Of a stretch of DNA of 55,371 nucleotides, positions 44,875 to 53,592 are shown piece after piece. The stretch comes from Treponema sp. (GTDB lineage Bacteria > Spirochaetota > Spirochaetia > Treponematales > Treponemataceae), in contig JAAVAO010000035.1 in NCBI GenBank assembly GCA_014803985.1, forward strand, positions 1-55,371, given 5' to 3'. The notes under the pieces are model-generated. The model was given only the letters and a program-made list of their open reading frames with translations. It was not told the DNA's origin and did not search any database. The position numbers and the translations under genes are program-made. Position 1 is the stretch's first letter. Every line of letters starts with the position of its first letter.

Positions 44875-45504
44875 GTGAAGAAAAATCTATTTTATGCGGC
44901 AAAAATTTTTATCTTGGCTTTTGTTTTTATGACAACAACCACTCCTCGTGCAAACGCTTATATGGTCAAATTTAAGGAGGATTGGTATAAACTGTATCAT
45001 ATACACTACCAGCAATATCCTGATGATTGCATAGAAAACATATACTGGCTTGAAAAGGCCGCCGCCGCCGATTTTTGTAATCCATTGTTTGCAAATGCAG
45101 GAATCACAACCGAAAAACAGTGGGAAAAATACCGCTACCTCTTTCAAATGCATATAAACTTAAAGTTAATTGAACAGCACTTGCGACTCGGCCGCACTTA
45201 TGATAAAAAGGCGGCGTATTTTTATGATGCACCGTGGAAGGAAGAATATTTACGAAACCTCGAAAAATGCCTGTCTTGTTACAATGCAGGACTCTACTAC
45301 TGGCAAGAGGCAAAAAATTGGGCGGAAAAAGCAAATGTTCGGGAATTCACCTTTCTTTCGATAACTGCAAAGCAAAACTGGGAGGACGAACGAGAAAGGA
45401 TAAAAACAGGTGAATTAAACTATGAAAAAATACTTCGCAGAGAAATTAACAGAGTTGAAAAAGTTAGGGCGGAAATCCTTGCAATGGACTCGAAAACATA
45501 CTAA
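44875..45504 (+). CDS. Exported protein of unknown function
   Basis: 209 residues from a GTG start. A signal peptide (MKKNLFYAAKIFILAFVF, cleavage near RANA-Y) precedes a basic, aromatic- and Lys/Glu-rich helical domain with many Trp and Tyr (EDWYKLYHIHYQQYPDDC, LEKCLSCYNAGLYYWQEA). I do not recognise the family. The GTG at 44875 is chosen because AAGG lies 5 bases before it and it begins a clean signal peptide; it lies 2 bases after the tmk stop. aroB follows after 9 bases. Confidence 0.7.
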   Translation: MKKNLFYAAKIFILAFVFMTTTTPRANAYMVKFKEDWYKLYHIHYQQYPDDCIENIYWLEKAAAADFCNPLFANAGITTEKQWEKYRYLFQMHINLKLIEQHLRLGRTYDKKAAYFYDAPWKEEYLRNLEKCLSCYNAGLYYWQEAKNWAEKANVREFTFLSITAKQNWEDERERIKTGELNYEKILRREINRVEKVRAEILAMDSKTY

Positions 45505-45513
45505 AATCTCTGT

Positions 45514-46776
45514 ATGGCTATAAAAGAAAAACACAATTCATTTTTAATAAAATATCCGAAGGTCAGTGCAGGAACTGAAAAAACAAAAATTACATTTTAT
45601 GACAAAGAACCTGATTTAGTCTCTCTTTTTTATAAACAAGAAGAGAAAAATCCGTCTGGCTCTTCAACTCGTTCACCCGATGCAACCTCCTCTCATCTTC
45701 AGCCTGAACTGTTTTCCACTCCCCTTGCGGAGGAGAGTTCTGCGCCCCCTTCTCCATCAGGCAGCGAAACCGATAAAAAGAAAGTTCGTCGGCGTTGCTT
45801 TGTCACCGATGCCTCAGTTGCCAGCCTTCCTTGCATGGAGCCTTTTACCGCACTTTTTGAAGATGGTAAATTTGAACAAGACATTCTGCTTATTCTAGGC
45901 TCTGGAGAAGCGTATAAAACAATAGAAAGCGCGCTCAGCATTGTAGAATTCGCCCTGGAATCCGGCTTTTCTAGAAACGATTTGTTCGTTGGCATTGGCG
46001 GCGGCGTAATATCAGACATAACAGGTTTTGCCGCATCGCTTTACAAAAGGGGAGCGTCAGTCCAATTTGTCCCCACAACGCTTCTTTCCATGGTGGATGC
46101 TTCAATCGGCGGAAAAACAGGAGTGGACTTCAAGACATATAAAAATATGGTGGGAACGTTTTTTCCCGCTGAAGAAATTCACTATTTTCCAAATTTCACA
46201 AAAAGTCTTTCCGATGAACAGTTCCGTTCAGGACTTGCAGAAGGATTTAAAACCGCCCTGCTTTATGACAAAGAACTCTACGAAATCTTCAAAAATGAAT
46301 CCGAAAGAATTATCGCTCGCGATGAAAAACTCGTCTTTGACATAATACAGCGTTCCGCGAAAATAAAAGCAACCGTCGTGGAAGCGGATTTGACGGAAAA
46401 AAACATTAGAAAATTCCTAAATCTCGGACACACGTTTGCCCATGCCCTTGAAACAGTTGCGGGGCTTGGAACAATGACGCATGGAGATGCAGTTGCATGG
46501 GGAATTGGTCGCATGGCAACCCTTTGCGCCCGCCTTGAAATCTGTAGCGAAAGTTACAAAGATGAAGTGCTTTCAATTTTGGAAAAATACGGCTGGAACA
46601 TAACGCCATACCCTGATTATGTTACTGGCGGCGGAATTGGAGAGAGACTGGTAAACGTCATGCACAAGGACAAAAAGAATGCTTCAAGCAAAATCACTCT
46701 CGTTTTGCAAAGAGGACTAAACGACACCTTTATTGAAGAAATAGATGATGCAGAAATTCTACAGGTTTTAAAATAA
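45514..46776 (+). CDS. aroB: 3-dehydroquinate synthase with N-terminal insertion
   Basis: 420 residues against about 360 usual. The NAD-binding core GIGGGVISDITGFAAS, the PTTLLSMVDASIGGKTGVD region and the zinc ligands (Glu in LAEGFKTA, His in NLGHTFAHALE and TMTHGDAVAWG) are intact, so the enzyme should make 3-dehydroquinate for the shikimate pathway. The extra length is a Ser/Pro/Thr-rich segment at about residues 46-90. Its stop overlaps the next ATG by one base (TAATG). The shikimate product chorismate would feed the trpE product at 1076-2569. Confidence 0.92.
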   Translation: MAIKEKHNSFLIKYPKVSAGTEKTKITFYDKEPDLVSLFYKQEEKNPSGSSTRSPDATSSHLQPELFSTPLAEESSAPPSPSGSETDKKKVRRRCFVTDASVASLPCMEPFTALFEDGKFEQDILLILGSGEAYKTIESALSIVEFALESGFSRNDLFVGIGGGVISDITGFAASLYKRGASVQFVPTTLLSMVDASIGGKTGVDFKTYKNMVGTFFPAEEIHYFPNFTKSLSDEQFRSGLAEGFKTALLYDKELYEIFKNESERIIARDEKLVFDIIQRSAKIKATVVEADLTEKNIRKFLNLGHTFAHALETVAGLGTMTHGDAVAWGIGRMATLCARLEICSESYKDEVLSILEKYGWNITPYPDYVTGGGIGERLVNVMHKDKKNASSKITLVLQRGLNDTFIEEIDDAEILQVLK

Positions 46777-47939
46777 TGACAGGCGAACAAACAGAACACT
46801 ACTTTGACTGGGCAGCCACAAGTCCTGCCGACAGAGACATTCTTTCCTCTGCATTAAATATAACTTTGGATGCATGGGGAAACCCATCAAGTCTTCATTC
46901 CGCAGGAAAGGAAGCGCGAGAACTTTTAGAAAATGCGCGAAACCTTGCAGCAAAAACACTGGGAGTTCCCTCTTCCACACTCTTTTTCACGTCGGGGGGA
47001 ACGGAGGCAAACCATATTCCTTTGCTCTCTGTTTTAAATCGTCCGCAAAAAAAATCAGTTTTATTCAGTTCTATAGAGCATCCTGCCGTAAGGGAAATGG
47101 CACTTCAAATGAAAAAGTGCGGTATTGAGACAATTGCAATACCAGCGGAAAAAAGCGGCATTGTTACAGCAGAATCAGTTTTAAAGTGCCTTTCGCCTCA
47201 AACGGTTATGATTTGCATAATGGCAGTGAACAATGAAACAGGAGCGATACAACCAGTTGCCGAAATTGTGGACGCTGTAGAAAACGCAACGCGTGGAAAA
47301 CGCCGCCCCAAAATCCATGTGGACTGCGTTCAGGCGGCAGGAAAAATCCCGCTTGATTTGAAAGGTCTAAAAGTTGACAGCGCATCGATCAGCGCACACA
47401 AAATTTCAGGGCCGCGCGGAATAGGACTTTTATATGCAAAAGACACTTTTGAGCCGTTTTTAAAGGGCGGCGGTCAAGAAAGCGGCATACGCAGTGGAAC
47501 GGAAAATGTGTATGGAGCAATATGTCTTTCAAAATGCCTCGAAAAATATTTTATCCGTGAAAAAAGCCCTCGATACATGGCGCAAGTTGAATTCACAAGA
47601 AAATTTATAGCCTCTCTTTTTAAAATCCCCTCTTGCACTATCATTCCAGAATGCCGCATTGAAAATGAAGACAGATTTTCCCCGTGGATAGTCCAAGCAT
47701 CGTTCAAAGGAATTCCAGGGCAAGTCATGATGCGCGCCCTTGATGCAGAAGGATTTTACATTTCAACTGGAAGTGCATGCTCCGCAAAAAAAAGCAACCG
47801 CCCCGTTCTAGACGCAATGAACGTCAGCCATGATGTAAGTGAAAATGCAGTACGATTTAGTTTTGGTCACTCCACAACTGAAGAAGCGATGACCGCCCTT
47901 GCCGAAAAAATTTCAGAAATCGCAAGAAGATTTCAATAA
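46776..47939 (+). CDS. Cysteine desulfurase (NifS/IscS family)
   Basis: 387 residues. PLP-dependent aminotransferase class V fold with TSGGTEANH, the PLP-binding Lys in ISAHKISGPRG, the NNETG motif and the catalytic Cys in STGSACSAKKSNR. It moves sulfur from cysteine to Fe-S assembly or thiolation partners. No IscU or SufU gene is adjacent. It is translationally coupled to aroB. Confidence 0.92.
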   Translation: MTGEQTEHYFDWAATSPADRDILSSALNITLDAWGNPSSLHSAGKEARELLENARNLAAKTLGVPSSTLFFTSGGTEANHIPLLSVLNRPQKKSVLFSSIEHPAVREMALQMKKCGIETIAIPAEKSGIVTAESVLKCLSPQTVMICIMAVNNETGAIQPVAEIVDAVENATRGKRRPKIHVDCVQAAGKIPLDLKGLKVDSASISAHKISGPRGIGLLYAKDTFEPFLKGGGQESGIRSGTENVYGAICLSKCLEKYFIREKSPRYMAQVEFTRKFIASLFKIPSCTIIPECRIENEDRFSPWIVQASFKGIPGQVMMRALDAEGFYISTGSACSAKKSNRPVLDAMNVSHDVSENAVRFSFGHSTTEEAMTALAEKISEIARRFQ

Positions 47940-47976
47940 ATCGCTACACCTATAGAATAAGTGCGCCTATCTGTTT

Positions 47977-48759
47977 CTACCATTTTTTTATAATATGGTG
48001 TAATGGTCCGCGCCCTTTACCCAAATTCAGCATTTGCCGAAGGCAATCAGAAATGTATTTTTTTGCCTCTCGAACAGAATCTTCAAGGCTCATATCCAAG
48101 GCAAGTCCCGCACAAATTGCACTAGAAAGCGTGCAGCCCGTTCCGTGTGCGTTTGGATTTTCTATACGCGCTTCCTCAAGCCATATTCCACCATTTTTTC
48201 CAAACAAAAAATCATCCGCTCGATCAGAGGAATGTCCGCCCTTGACTAAAACTGCGCATCCGTATTCTCTGTAAATAATTGAGGCGGCTTTCTCCATATC
48301 GTCCTTTGAAGTAATGGTAAGCCCCGCAATAACTTCCGCCTCTGGAATATTTGGCGTAACAATCAGTGCAAGCGGAAAAAGACTCTTTTGAACCTCACAA
48401 ATCGTTTCCTCCGAAACAAGACGCGCGCCGCTTGTGGCAACCATAACAGGATCTACAACAATGTTTTTCAAAGAATATTCGCGCACGCATTCCGCAATAA
48501 CACGCGCCTGCTCAGGCGAAGAAATCATTCCCGTCTTTACTGCATCGGGAAAAATATCAATGGCGCACATTTTTATTTGTTCGCGCAAAAAATCAGGTCC
48601 CACATCAAGAACATCTGAAACGCCTGTTGTGTTTTGTGCAGTTAATGCAGTCATTGCACACATCGCAAAAACACCGTGACAAGTCAAAGTTTTTATATCC
48701 GCTTGAACCCCTGCACCACCTGAAGAATCAGTGCCTGCAATAGTAAGAGCTGTTTTCAT
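47977..48759 (-). CDS. thiD: Hydroxymethylpyrimidine (phosphate) kinase ThiD
   Basis: 260 residues of the ribokinase-like fold. LTIAGTDSSGGAGVQADIK at the N-terminus, VVDPVMVATSGARL, TPNIPEAEVI and the ATP-site NAHGTGCTLSSAI match ThiD. It phosphorylates HMP and HMP-P for thiamine biosynthesis or salvage. No other thiamine gene is near, which fits salvage. The ATG at 48759 is chosen over an upstream frame extension because it starts the conserved domain and has AAGGTG about 9 bases before it. It lies 4 bases after the TSCPD gene stop. Confidence 0.92.
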   Translation of the reverse strand: MKTALTIAGTDSSGGAGVQADIKTLTCHGVFAMCAMTALTAQNTTGVSDVLDVGPDFLREQIKMCAIDIFPDAVKTGMISSPEQARVIAECVREYSLKNIVVDPVMVATSGARLVSEETICEVQKSLFPLALIVTPNIPEAEVIAGLTITSKDDMEKAASIIYREYGCAVLVKGGHSSDRADDFLFGKNGGIWLEEARIENPNAHGTGCTLSSAICAGLALDMSLEDSVREAKKYISDCLRQMLNLGKGRGPLHHIIKKW

Positions 48760-48763
48760 AAAA

Positions 48764-49048
48764 CTACACCTTCTCTTCGGAGGCTGCTGAAGACGCTTTC
48801 TCCGCTTTGTATGCAGCATTAACCGCACAAACCAATTGATCAGCGCAAGAAGTCCCCCGACCACGGCAGTTAATGCCTTTCAATTTTTCTGTAATTTGGG
48901 AAACCGTCAATCCCTCAACAAGGCGCGGCACCGCCTGCAAATTGCCGTGACATCCTCCGACAAATGAAACGCCTGTAACAACATCACCGTTTATATCAAG
49001 AGAAATTTCTGTTGAACACGTCTTTTCCGTTTTGTATGTGTATCTCAT
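48764..49048 (-). CDS. TSCPD-domain protein (TIGR03905-like)
   Basis: A 94-residue small protein. The pattern CSTEISLDINGD, FVGGCHGNLQAVPRL and NCRGRGTSCADQL matches the uncharacterised TSCPD family with conserved cysteines, probably metal-binding or redox. Function unknown. The start at 49048 (MRYTYK) begins the domain; TATTGT lies 8 bases before it. It is cotranscribed with thiD. Confidence 0.8.
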   Translation of the reverse strand: MRYTYKTEKTCSTEISLDINGDVVTGVSFVGGCHGNLQAVPRLVEGLTVSQITEKLKGINCRGRGTSCADQLVCAVNAAYKAEKASSAASEEKV

Positions 49049-49149
49049 AGTTTTTACAATACCTAAAAAAGTCAGTTTTGTAAAGACAGCGGAAAAAAGC
49101 AGTGACAAGCATCGGAAAAAGCACAAATCGATCAAAATTCAAAAGCGTT

Positions 49150-49806
49150 CTAAAGTGCAAGAGCCGCATCCATATCCAATTCCAAAAGAGAATTCACATA
49201 CACATCACTGAACTGCCTTATCACATCGCTTTCGCGCTCACTTGACTTGTCAAAAACGCCAACTGTTTTAAATCCAGCCGTTTTTGCCGTTTTTATTGGA
49301 ACAAGCGCATCCTCAAAAACAAGGCAGTTTTCCGAGTGCACCCCCAAAAACCGTGCGGCAGCGTCATAGATTTTTGGACAACTCTTATTTGTATTGAGTT
49401 CCGGGCAGGTAAAAACGCCTTTAAAATAATGAGAAAGGGAAAGTCTGTCAAACGCAGGGGAAAAAAGCTCTCTTGGAGTAGCAGTAGCAAGGGCGCAAGG
49501 GATTTTCCGCGCACAAAGAGCCTCTAAAATATCTCTCGCCCCCTCCTTTAAAGCAATTGTTTTTGCATACGAGTCAAAAAGCACCCCGATAATTCCATCA
49601 TGTACGCGATGAACATCCCAGTCGGGAAAATAATTTTTTTGAAGATATGAAACGCCCTCAGCCATACTACATCGAAAAAGTATATCAGAAAGGTTTCTCT
49701 CCGCTTCAAATCCTTGTGAGCGCACAAAAATCTCACCACAATTTCGCCAATACCCCATTGAATCCAAAAGTGTTCCGTCCATATCAAAAATCGCGGCAGT
49801 AATCAT
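49150..49806 (-). CDS. HAD-superfamily sugar-phosphate-type phosphatase
   Basis: A 218-residue HAD hydrolase (phosphoglycolate phosphatase / beta-phosphoglucomutase-like) with motif I FDMDGTLLDS, motif II ATATPRE, motif III Lys near KSCPKIYDA and motif IV FEDALVPIKTAKTAGF. It has a helical cap inserted after motif I. The substrate cannot be predicted. The start at 49806 begins directly at the domain; TATATT ends 6 bases before it, so the transcript may be leaderless. Confidence 0.88.
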   Translation of the reverse strand: MITAAIFDMDGTLLDSMGYWRNCGEIFVRSQGFEAERNLSDILFRCSMAEGVSYLQKNYFPDWDVHRVHDGIIGVLFDSYAKTIALKEGARDILEALCARKIPCALATATPRELFSPAFDRLSLSHYFKGVFTCPELNTNKSCPKIYDAAARFLGVHSENCLVFEDALVPIKTAKTAGFKTVGVFDKSSERESDVIRQFSDVYVNSLLELDMDAALAL

Positions 49807-49967
49807 ACCCCAAATATACCGTATTTTCTCATAAAAGAAAAGAAGCAGTGCACTATTCCATCGGGGCGCAGCCGTTTCACCCACTCGTCAGTTTCGTTTT
49901 CACGACTTTTTGCATTTTTGCTCAGTGAACAAAAAACTGCATACCTTCTACAACTTTTTGTTTGCAC

Positions 49968-49996
49968 TTGCCCGTCACCTTGCTTTTGTTTATAAT
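49968..49996 (+). promoter_or_regulatory. Promoter abutting the rhomboid-like gene
   Basis: TTGCCC (49968-49973), a 17-base spacer and TATAAT (49991-49996) are followed by 6 bases and the ATG at 50003. This places the transcript start at or next to the start codon. Confidence 0.7.
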
Positions 49997-50002
49997 GAAA
50001 AT

Positions 50003-50719
50003 ATGGCTCAAAAAAAATTCATGGGAAAAATAAAGGTTTCCTATAATGCACCTATCACTCTCACTTTTGCACTAATGACGATTCTTGTTTTGTTTTTAAA
50101 TTGGGCTTCCAAAAATACGATTATTCCCGCTGTTTTCACAGCCCCTGGAGCCTCCTCAAGTCAAATGCCCTTTCACTTCAACAATGCACTTGACTATGTG
50201 CGTTTGCTTCTCCATATTTTTGGGCATTCAAATTGGCAACATTTAATTTCAAACATTTCGTTTGTCTTGCTTTTAGGACCGCTCATTGAAGAAAGATACG
50301 GCTCTCCGATTCTTGTTCTTATGATGACAATGAGCGCGTTTGTTTCAGGGGTTGTTGCAGCGTGTTTTTCACCTGTGCCAATGCTCGGAGCAAATGACAT
50401 TGCCTTTTTAATGATACTACTTGCAGCCTTTTCATCTATTTCAAAAAACGAAATTCCGCTTTCATTTATCCTTATTTTGATTTTATATATTGCACAGGAA
50501 TTCACTGGACATCCAGCGGAAGAAAACGCTTCGACAATTGCACATATTGCAGGCGGATTCTGCGGAAGTCTGCTGGCTCTTTTTGCAGTTCCAAAAACAA
50601 GGGCGCAAAAACAAGCAAAAGAATCGGAGCAATCATCCGCAAAATCCGCTCGTTCACCCTCAAAAAACAAATCCAAAGACGATGACAACACAACTGTTGT
50701 GGGATCTATAGACTTATAA
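50003..50719 (+). CDS. Rhomboid-family membrane protein lacking catalytic serine
   Basis: 238 residues with six membrane helices and a charged Ser/Lys/Asp C-terminal tail. The rhomboid fold is clear from GHSNWQHLISNISFVLLLG and from the last helix STIAHIAGGFCGSLLAL, which keeps the catalytic His. The usual GxSG serine motif, however, reads MLGANDIAFL: Ser is Asn and the next Gly is Asp. It is therefore predicted to be a pseudoprotease, perhaps binding membrane clients as eukaryotic iRhoms do. The start at 50003 is set by the promoter 6 bases upstream, which rules out the longer frame starting at 49910. Confidence 0.85.
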   Translation: MAQKKFMGKIKVSYNAPITLTFALMTILVLFLNWASKNTIIPAVFTAPGASSSQMPFHFNNALDYVRLLLHIFGHSNWQHLISNISFVLLLGPLIEERYGSPILVLMMTMSAFVSGVVAACFSPVPMLGANDIAFLMILLAAFSSISKNEIPLSFILILILYIAQEFTGHPAEENASTIAHIAGGFCGSLLALFAVPKTRAQKQAKESEQSSAKSARSPSKNKSKDDDNTTVVGSIDL

Positions 50720-50724
50720 AAACT

Positions 50725-50754
50725 AACGGGAGGATGACTTTTCACCCTCCCGTT
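50725..50754. terminator. Hairpin terminator between convergent genes
   Basis: AACGGGAGG pairs with CCTCCCGTT around a 12-base loop, 5 bases past the rhomboid-like gene stop. The T run is better on the minus strand (AGTTTTTAT), so it may serve both directions. Confidence 0.7.
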
Positions 50755-50762
50755 ATATGTAG

Positions 50763-50852
50763 GTCAACTGTCACGTTTTAATGCGGCAAGAATTGGTACG
50801 AATCAACAAGCCGACCAAATAATAGAGAACCATAAAACTCGAATTTTGACTT
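50763..50852 (+). repeat. MITE-like repeat, short copy
   Basis: Shares GTTTTAATGCGGCAAGAATTG, CAACAAGCCGACCAAATAAT and CGAATTTTGACTTA with the longer copy at 34445-34620 but lacks its middle. It lies between the terminator and the serA stop codon. Confidence 0.55.
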
Positions 50853-50854
50853 AT

Positions 50855-52033
50855 TTAAGCAAATATCGGTCTTATTTTGTTCACAGTGTCGCACGATGCC
50901 AAAAGTGAAATAATATCATCCGTCACCTTTCCATCAACATCAATGATATTATATGCCACATCACCGCGCGCCTGATTTATCATACTGGCAATATTTAACT
51001 TTGCATCGCCAAGAATCTTTGTAAACTTTGAAATCGTATCGGGAATGTTCTTGTGGCTTATGCAAAGCCTTGTTCCGCCAGCAGGAATCGGGTTGTCCGT
51101 GATAGTTTTCGGAAAATTCACGGAATTCGTTATATTTCCAAATTCAAGAAATTCCCTCAATTCTGAAACAGCCATACACGCACAGTTATCTTCCGCCTCT
51201 GGAGTTGACGCCCCCAAATGTGGCATGCAAATAACCTTTGGATTGTTCAACAATTCTTCCGCCGCAAAATCTGAAACAAAGCAAGAAATCTTGCCCGAAT
51301 TCAAGGCTTCAATCATATCTGCATTGTTCACCAATCCGCCGCGTGCAATATTGATAATTCTCACCCCATCTTTCATTGTCTTTATGCTGGATGCGTTTAT
51401 CATTCCCTTTGTGTCATCAGTTTGAGGAACATGGAGAGTGATATAATCAGACTTTGCGTAAACAGCATCGAGCGTTTCAGCGTGGTGAACCTTGTGATCA
51501 AGCTCCCAAGCAGCCTTTACAGACAAAAATGGATCATAGCCGATAACATCCATCCCCAACTTTATCGCAGTGTTTGCAACCATCGCACCAATGGCACCAA
51601 GACCGATTACGCCAAGTGTCTTTCCCTTGACTTCAGGACCAACGAATTGACTTTTGCCCTTTTCGGCAGTCTCTGCAATTCCATCGTTTTTGCCAGACAA
51701 TGTATTCACCCATGCATTCGCTTGAATTACTGGTCTGCTTGAAAGGAGAATAGATAGAATTACCAGTTCCTTCACTGCATTTGCATTCGCTCCAGGGGTA
51801 TTAAAAACAACAATTCCCCGTTCCGTCAATTTTGGAATAGGAATATTGTTCACGCCCGCTCCAGCACGCGCCACCGCTTTAACGCTTTCCGACAATGCCA
51901 TTTCATGCATATCGGCAGAACGGACTAAAATCGCGTCAGGATTATTTATATCTGATGCAACTTCATAATCAGTGCGCGGAAAATTCTCAAGTCCAATTGC
52001 ACTAATTTTATTCAAAGTTTGAATTTTAAACAT
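50855..52033 (-). CDS. serA: D-3-phosphoglycerate dehydrogenase
   Basis: 392 residues. The N-terminal half-domain is followed by the NAD-binding domain (GKTLGVIGLGAIGAMVANTA), catalytic Arg in INIARGGLVNN, Glu in FAAEELLNNPKVICMPHLGAST with the catalytic His, and a C-terminal ACT domain (from about 322) for likely serine feedback. It catalyses the first step of serine synthesis. The start at 52033 has GGGAG 7 bases upstream. A longer in-frame start at 52147 also has a perfect AAGGAG but its 38 codons are made of hairpin repeats. Confidence 0.93.
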   Translation of the reverse strand: MFKIQTLNKISAIGLENFPRTDYEVASDINNPDAILVRSADMHEMALSESVKAVARAGAGVNNIPIPKLTERGIVVFNTPGANANAVKELVILSILLSSRPVIQANAWVNTLSGKNDGIAETAEKGKSQFVGPEVKGKTLGVIGLGAIGAMVANTAIKLGMDVIGYDPFLSVKAAWELDHKVHHAETLDAVYAKSDYITLHVPQTDDTKGMINASSIKTMKDGVRIINIARGGLVNNADMIEALNSGKISCFVSDFAAEELLNNPKVICMPHLGASTPEAEDNCACMAVSELREFLEFGNITNSVNFPKTITDNPIPAGGTRLCISHKNIPDTISKFTKILGDAKLNIASMINQARGDVAYNIIDVDGKVTDDIISLLASCDTVNKIRPIFA

Positions 52034-52241
52034 TATATACTCCCTGCCACTTCGTAATGAAATGAGAAATGGCATTTGATATGCAAGTTTCCAACGGAAA
52101 CTTGTCATGATAAAAGTGTTGCGCCATTTGTGCGGTGCTTTTATCATAACTCCTTTTAAAATACTGCGTTAGCGACGAATCAAAAATGGCGACTATTCTA
52201 GTTTGTGAATGCGATGCATTCATTTTCCCCTACTTCTGCAA
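52034..52241 (-). repeat. Three-hairpin leader between serC and serA
   Basis: Reading toward serA: ATGATAAAAG pairs with CTTTTATCAT (about 52101-52147), CAAGTTTCC pairs with GGAAACTTG (52083-52103), and TGCCATTTC pairs with GAAGTGGCA (52045-52074) around the conserved loop TCATTTCATTAC. The last hairpin ends a few bases before the serA Shine-Dalgarno. It contains repeat modules shared with 475-634. It could be an inserted repeat or a leader controlling serA. Confidence 0.55.
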
Positions 52242-53360
52242 TCAATTTTTACTTGCAAATTCTTCCATAAATGAAATCAACGCCTTCACGCCGTCAATAG
52301 ACATTGCGTTATAAATTGATGCCCTCATTCCGCCAACCAAACGGTGTCCCTTCAAGTTCACCAAACCAGAAGCCGCCGCCTCCTTCACAAAGGCATCGTT
52401 TATTTCCTTTTCTTTTGCAAGACTTTTTTCATCAGTTGCACCAGTTGAATATTTTGTCAAAAAAGGAACATTCATAAGAGAACGACTTCCCTTTTCAGCA
52501 GTCGCATGGTAAAAATCAGAATTATCAAGATAATTGTACAGCAAATCCGCCTTTTCGCGATTTCGCTTTGCCATTCCTTCAGCTCCGCCATTTCTTTCAA
52601 TCCAGTGCATAACCTTTCCCAAAACATAAATTGTATAACATGGTGGAGTATTATACAGAGAGCCACCGTCAACATGCGTTTTGTAAGAAAGCATCGTAGG
52701 AGTGCCGTCTCTCGGAGTTTCCGTAACCAAATCATCACGAATAATGACAAGAGTAACGCCCGCAGGAGCCAAATTCTTTTGCGCACCAGCAAAAAGCAAG
52801 CCAAATCGAGAAACATCCAAAGGCTCGCTCAAAATACAAGATGAAATATCCGCCACAAGAGGAATGTCGCCCGTGTCAGGAATATATTCATAGTGTGTAC
52901 CCATAATAGTATTGTTCAAACAAATGTATACATAGTCATAGTCTCCGCTGATTTTTTCAACATGCGGAATATAAGAATACCCTTTGTCTTCGCTTGATGC
53001 AACAATGTCAACCTTAACGCCTAAATGCCTTGCCTCTGCCGCAGCCTTTTTCGCCCAAACGCCAGTTTGAATATACGCCGCCTTGCCTGTATGAATCGCA
53101 AGATTTTCAGCAACCATAGCAAATTGAGTTGACCCACCGCCTTGCAAAAAAAGCACCTTATAGTTTTCAGGCACATTCATTAATTTTCGCACCATCGCCT
53201 CTGCATCGCAGATAATCGGTTCAAACGCTTTTGAACGGTGACTCATTTCCATCACACTCTGCCCCGTGCCATTGAAATTCATCATCTCATCCGCACACTC
53301 ATGCAAAACCTCTTCGGGCAAACATGACGGCCCTGCAGAAAAGTTATATACTCTGCCCAT
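52242..53360 (-). CDS. serC: Phosphoserine aminotransferase
   Basis: 372 residues. NFSAGPSCLPEEVL at the N-terminus, LFLQGGGSTQFAMV, the PLP Lys in LLFAGAQKNLAPAGV and NTPPCYTIYVLGKV are hallmarks of SerC. It makes phosphoserine, the second step of serine synthesis, using the serA product; it may also act in pyridoxal phosphate synthesis. AGGAGG six bases before the ATG at 53360 fixes the start. serA follows on the same strand after 208 bases of repeat sequence. Confidence 0.95.
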   Translation of the reverse strand: MGRVYNFSAGPSCLPEEVLHECADEMMNFNGTGQSVMEMSHRSKAFEPIICDAEAMVRKLMNVPENYKVLFLQGGGSTQFAMVAENLAIHTGKAAYIQTGVWAKKAAAEARHLGVKVDIVASSEDKGYSYIPHVEKISGDYDYVYICLNNTIMGTHYEYIPDTGDIPLVADISSCILSEPLDVSRFGLLFAGAQKNLAPAGVTLVIIRDDLVTETPRDGTPTMLSYKTHVDGGSLYNTPPCYTIYVLGKVMHWIERNGGAEGMAKRNREKADLLYNYLDNSDFYHATAEKGSRSLMNVPFLTKYSTGATDEKSLAKEKEINDAFVKEAAASGLVNLKGHRLVGGMRASIYNAMSIDGVKALISFMEEFASKN

Positions 53361-53592
53361 ACAAAACCTCCTAATACATTGTTTTGCATTCTCCACAAGT
53401 TTTGTCTGCTGTGCTATCAAAACTTGCCCATAGACTGCGACCTCGCAATGATATTTTTTACCCGCATACTAAACTTAAAATTGAATCTAGTAGCACGTAT
53501 ATCTATTTCAATTCTATCAAATTTAGAGAAGTTTGTTAATGAGGGAATGTTCAAAAATCAGCAAGTAAAATAGAGGTGCCTCTCATACCTCC

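Noticed and set aside
49910..50002. Longer N-terminus for the rhomboid-like protein
   Set aside because: The promoter -35 and -10 boxes lie inside that stretch, so the transcript would begin at 50003.
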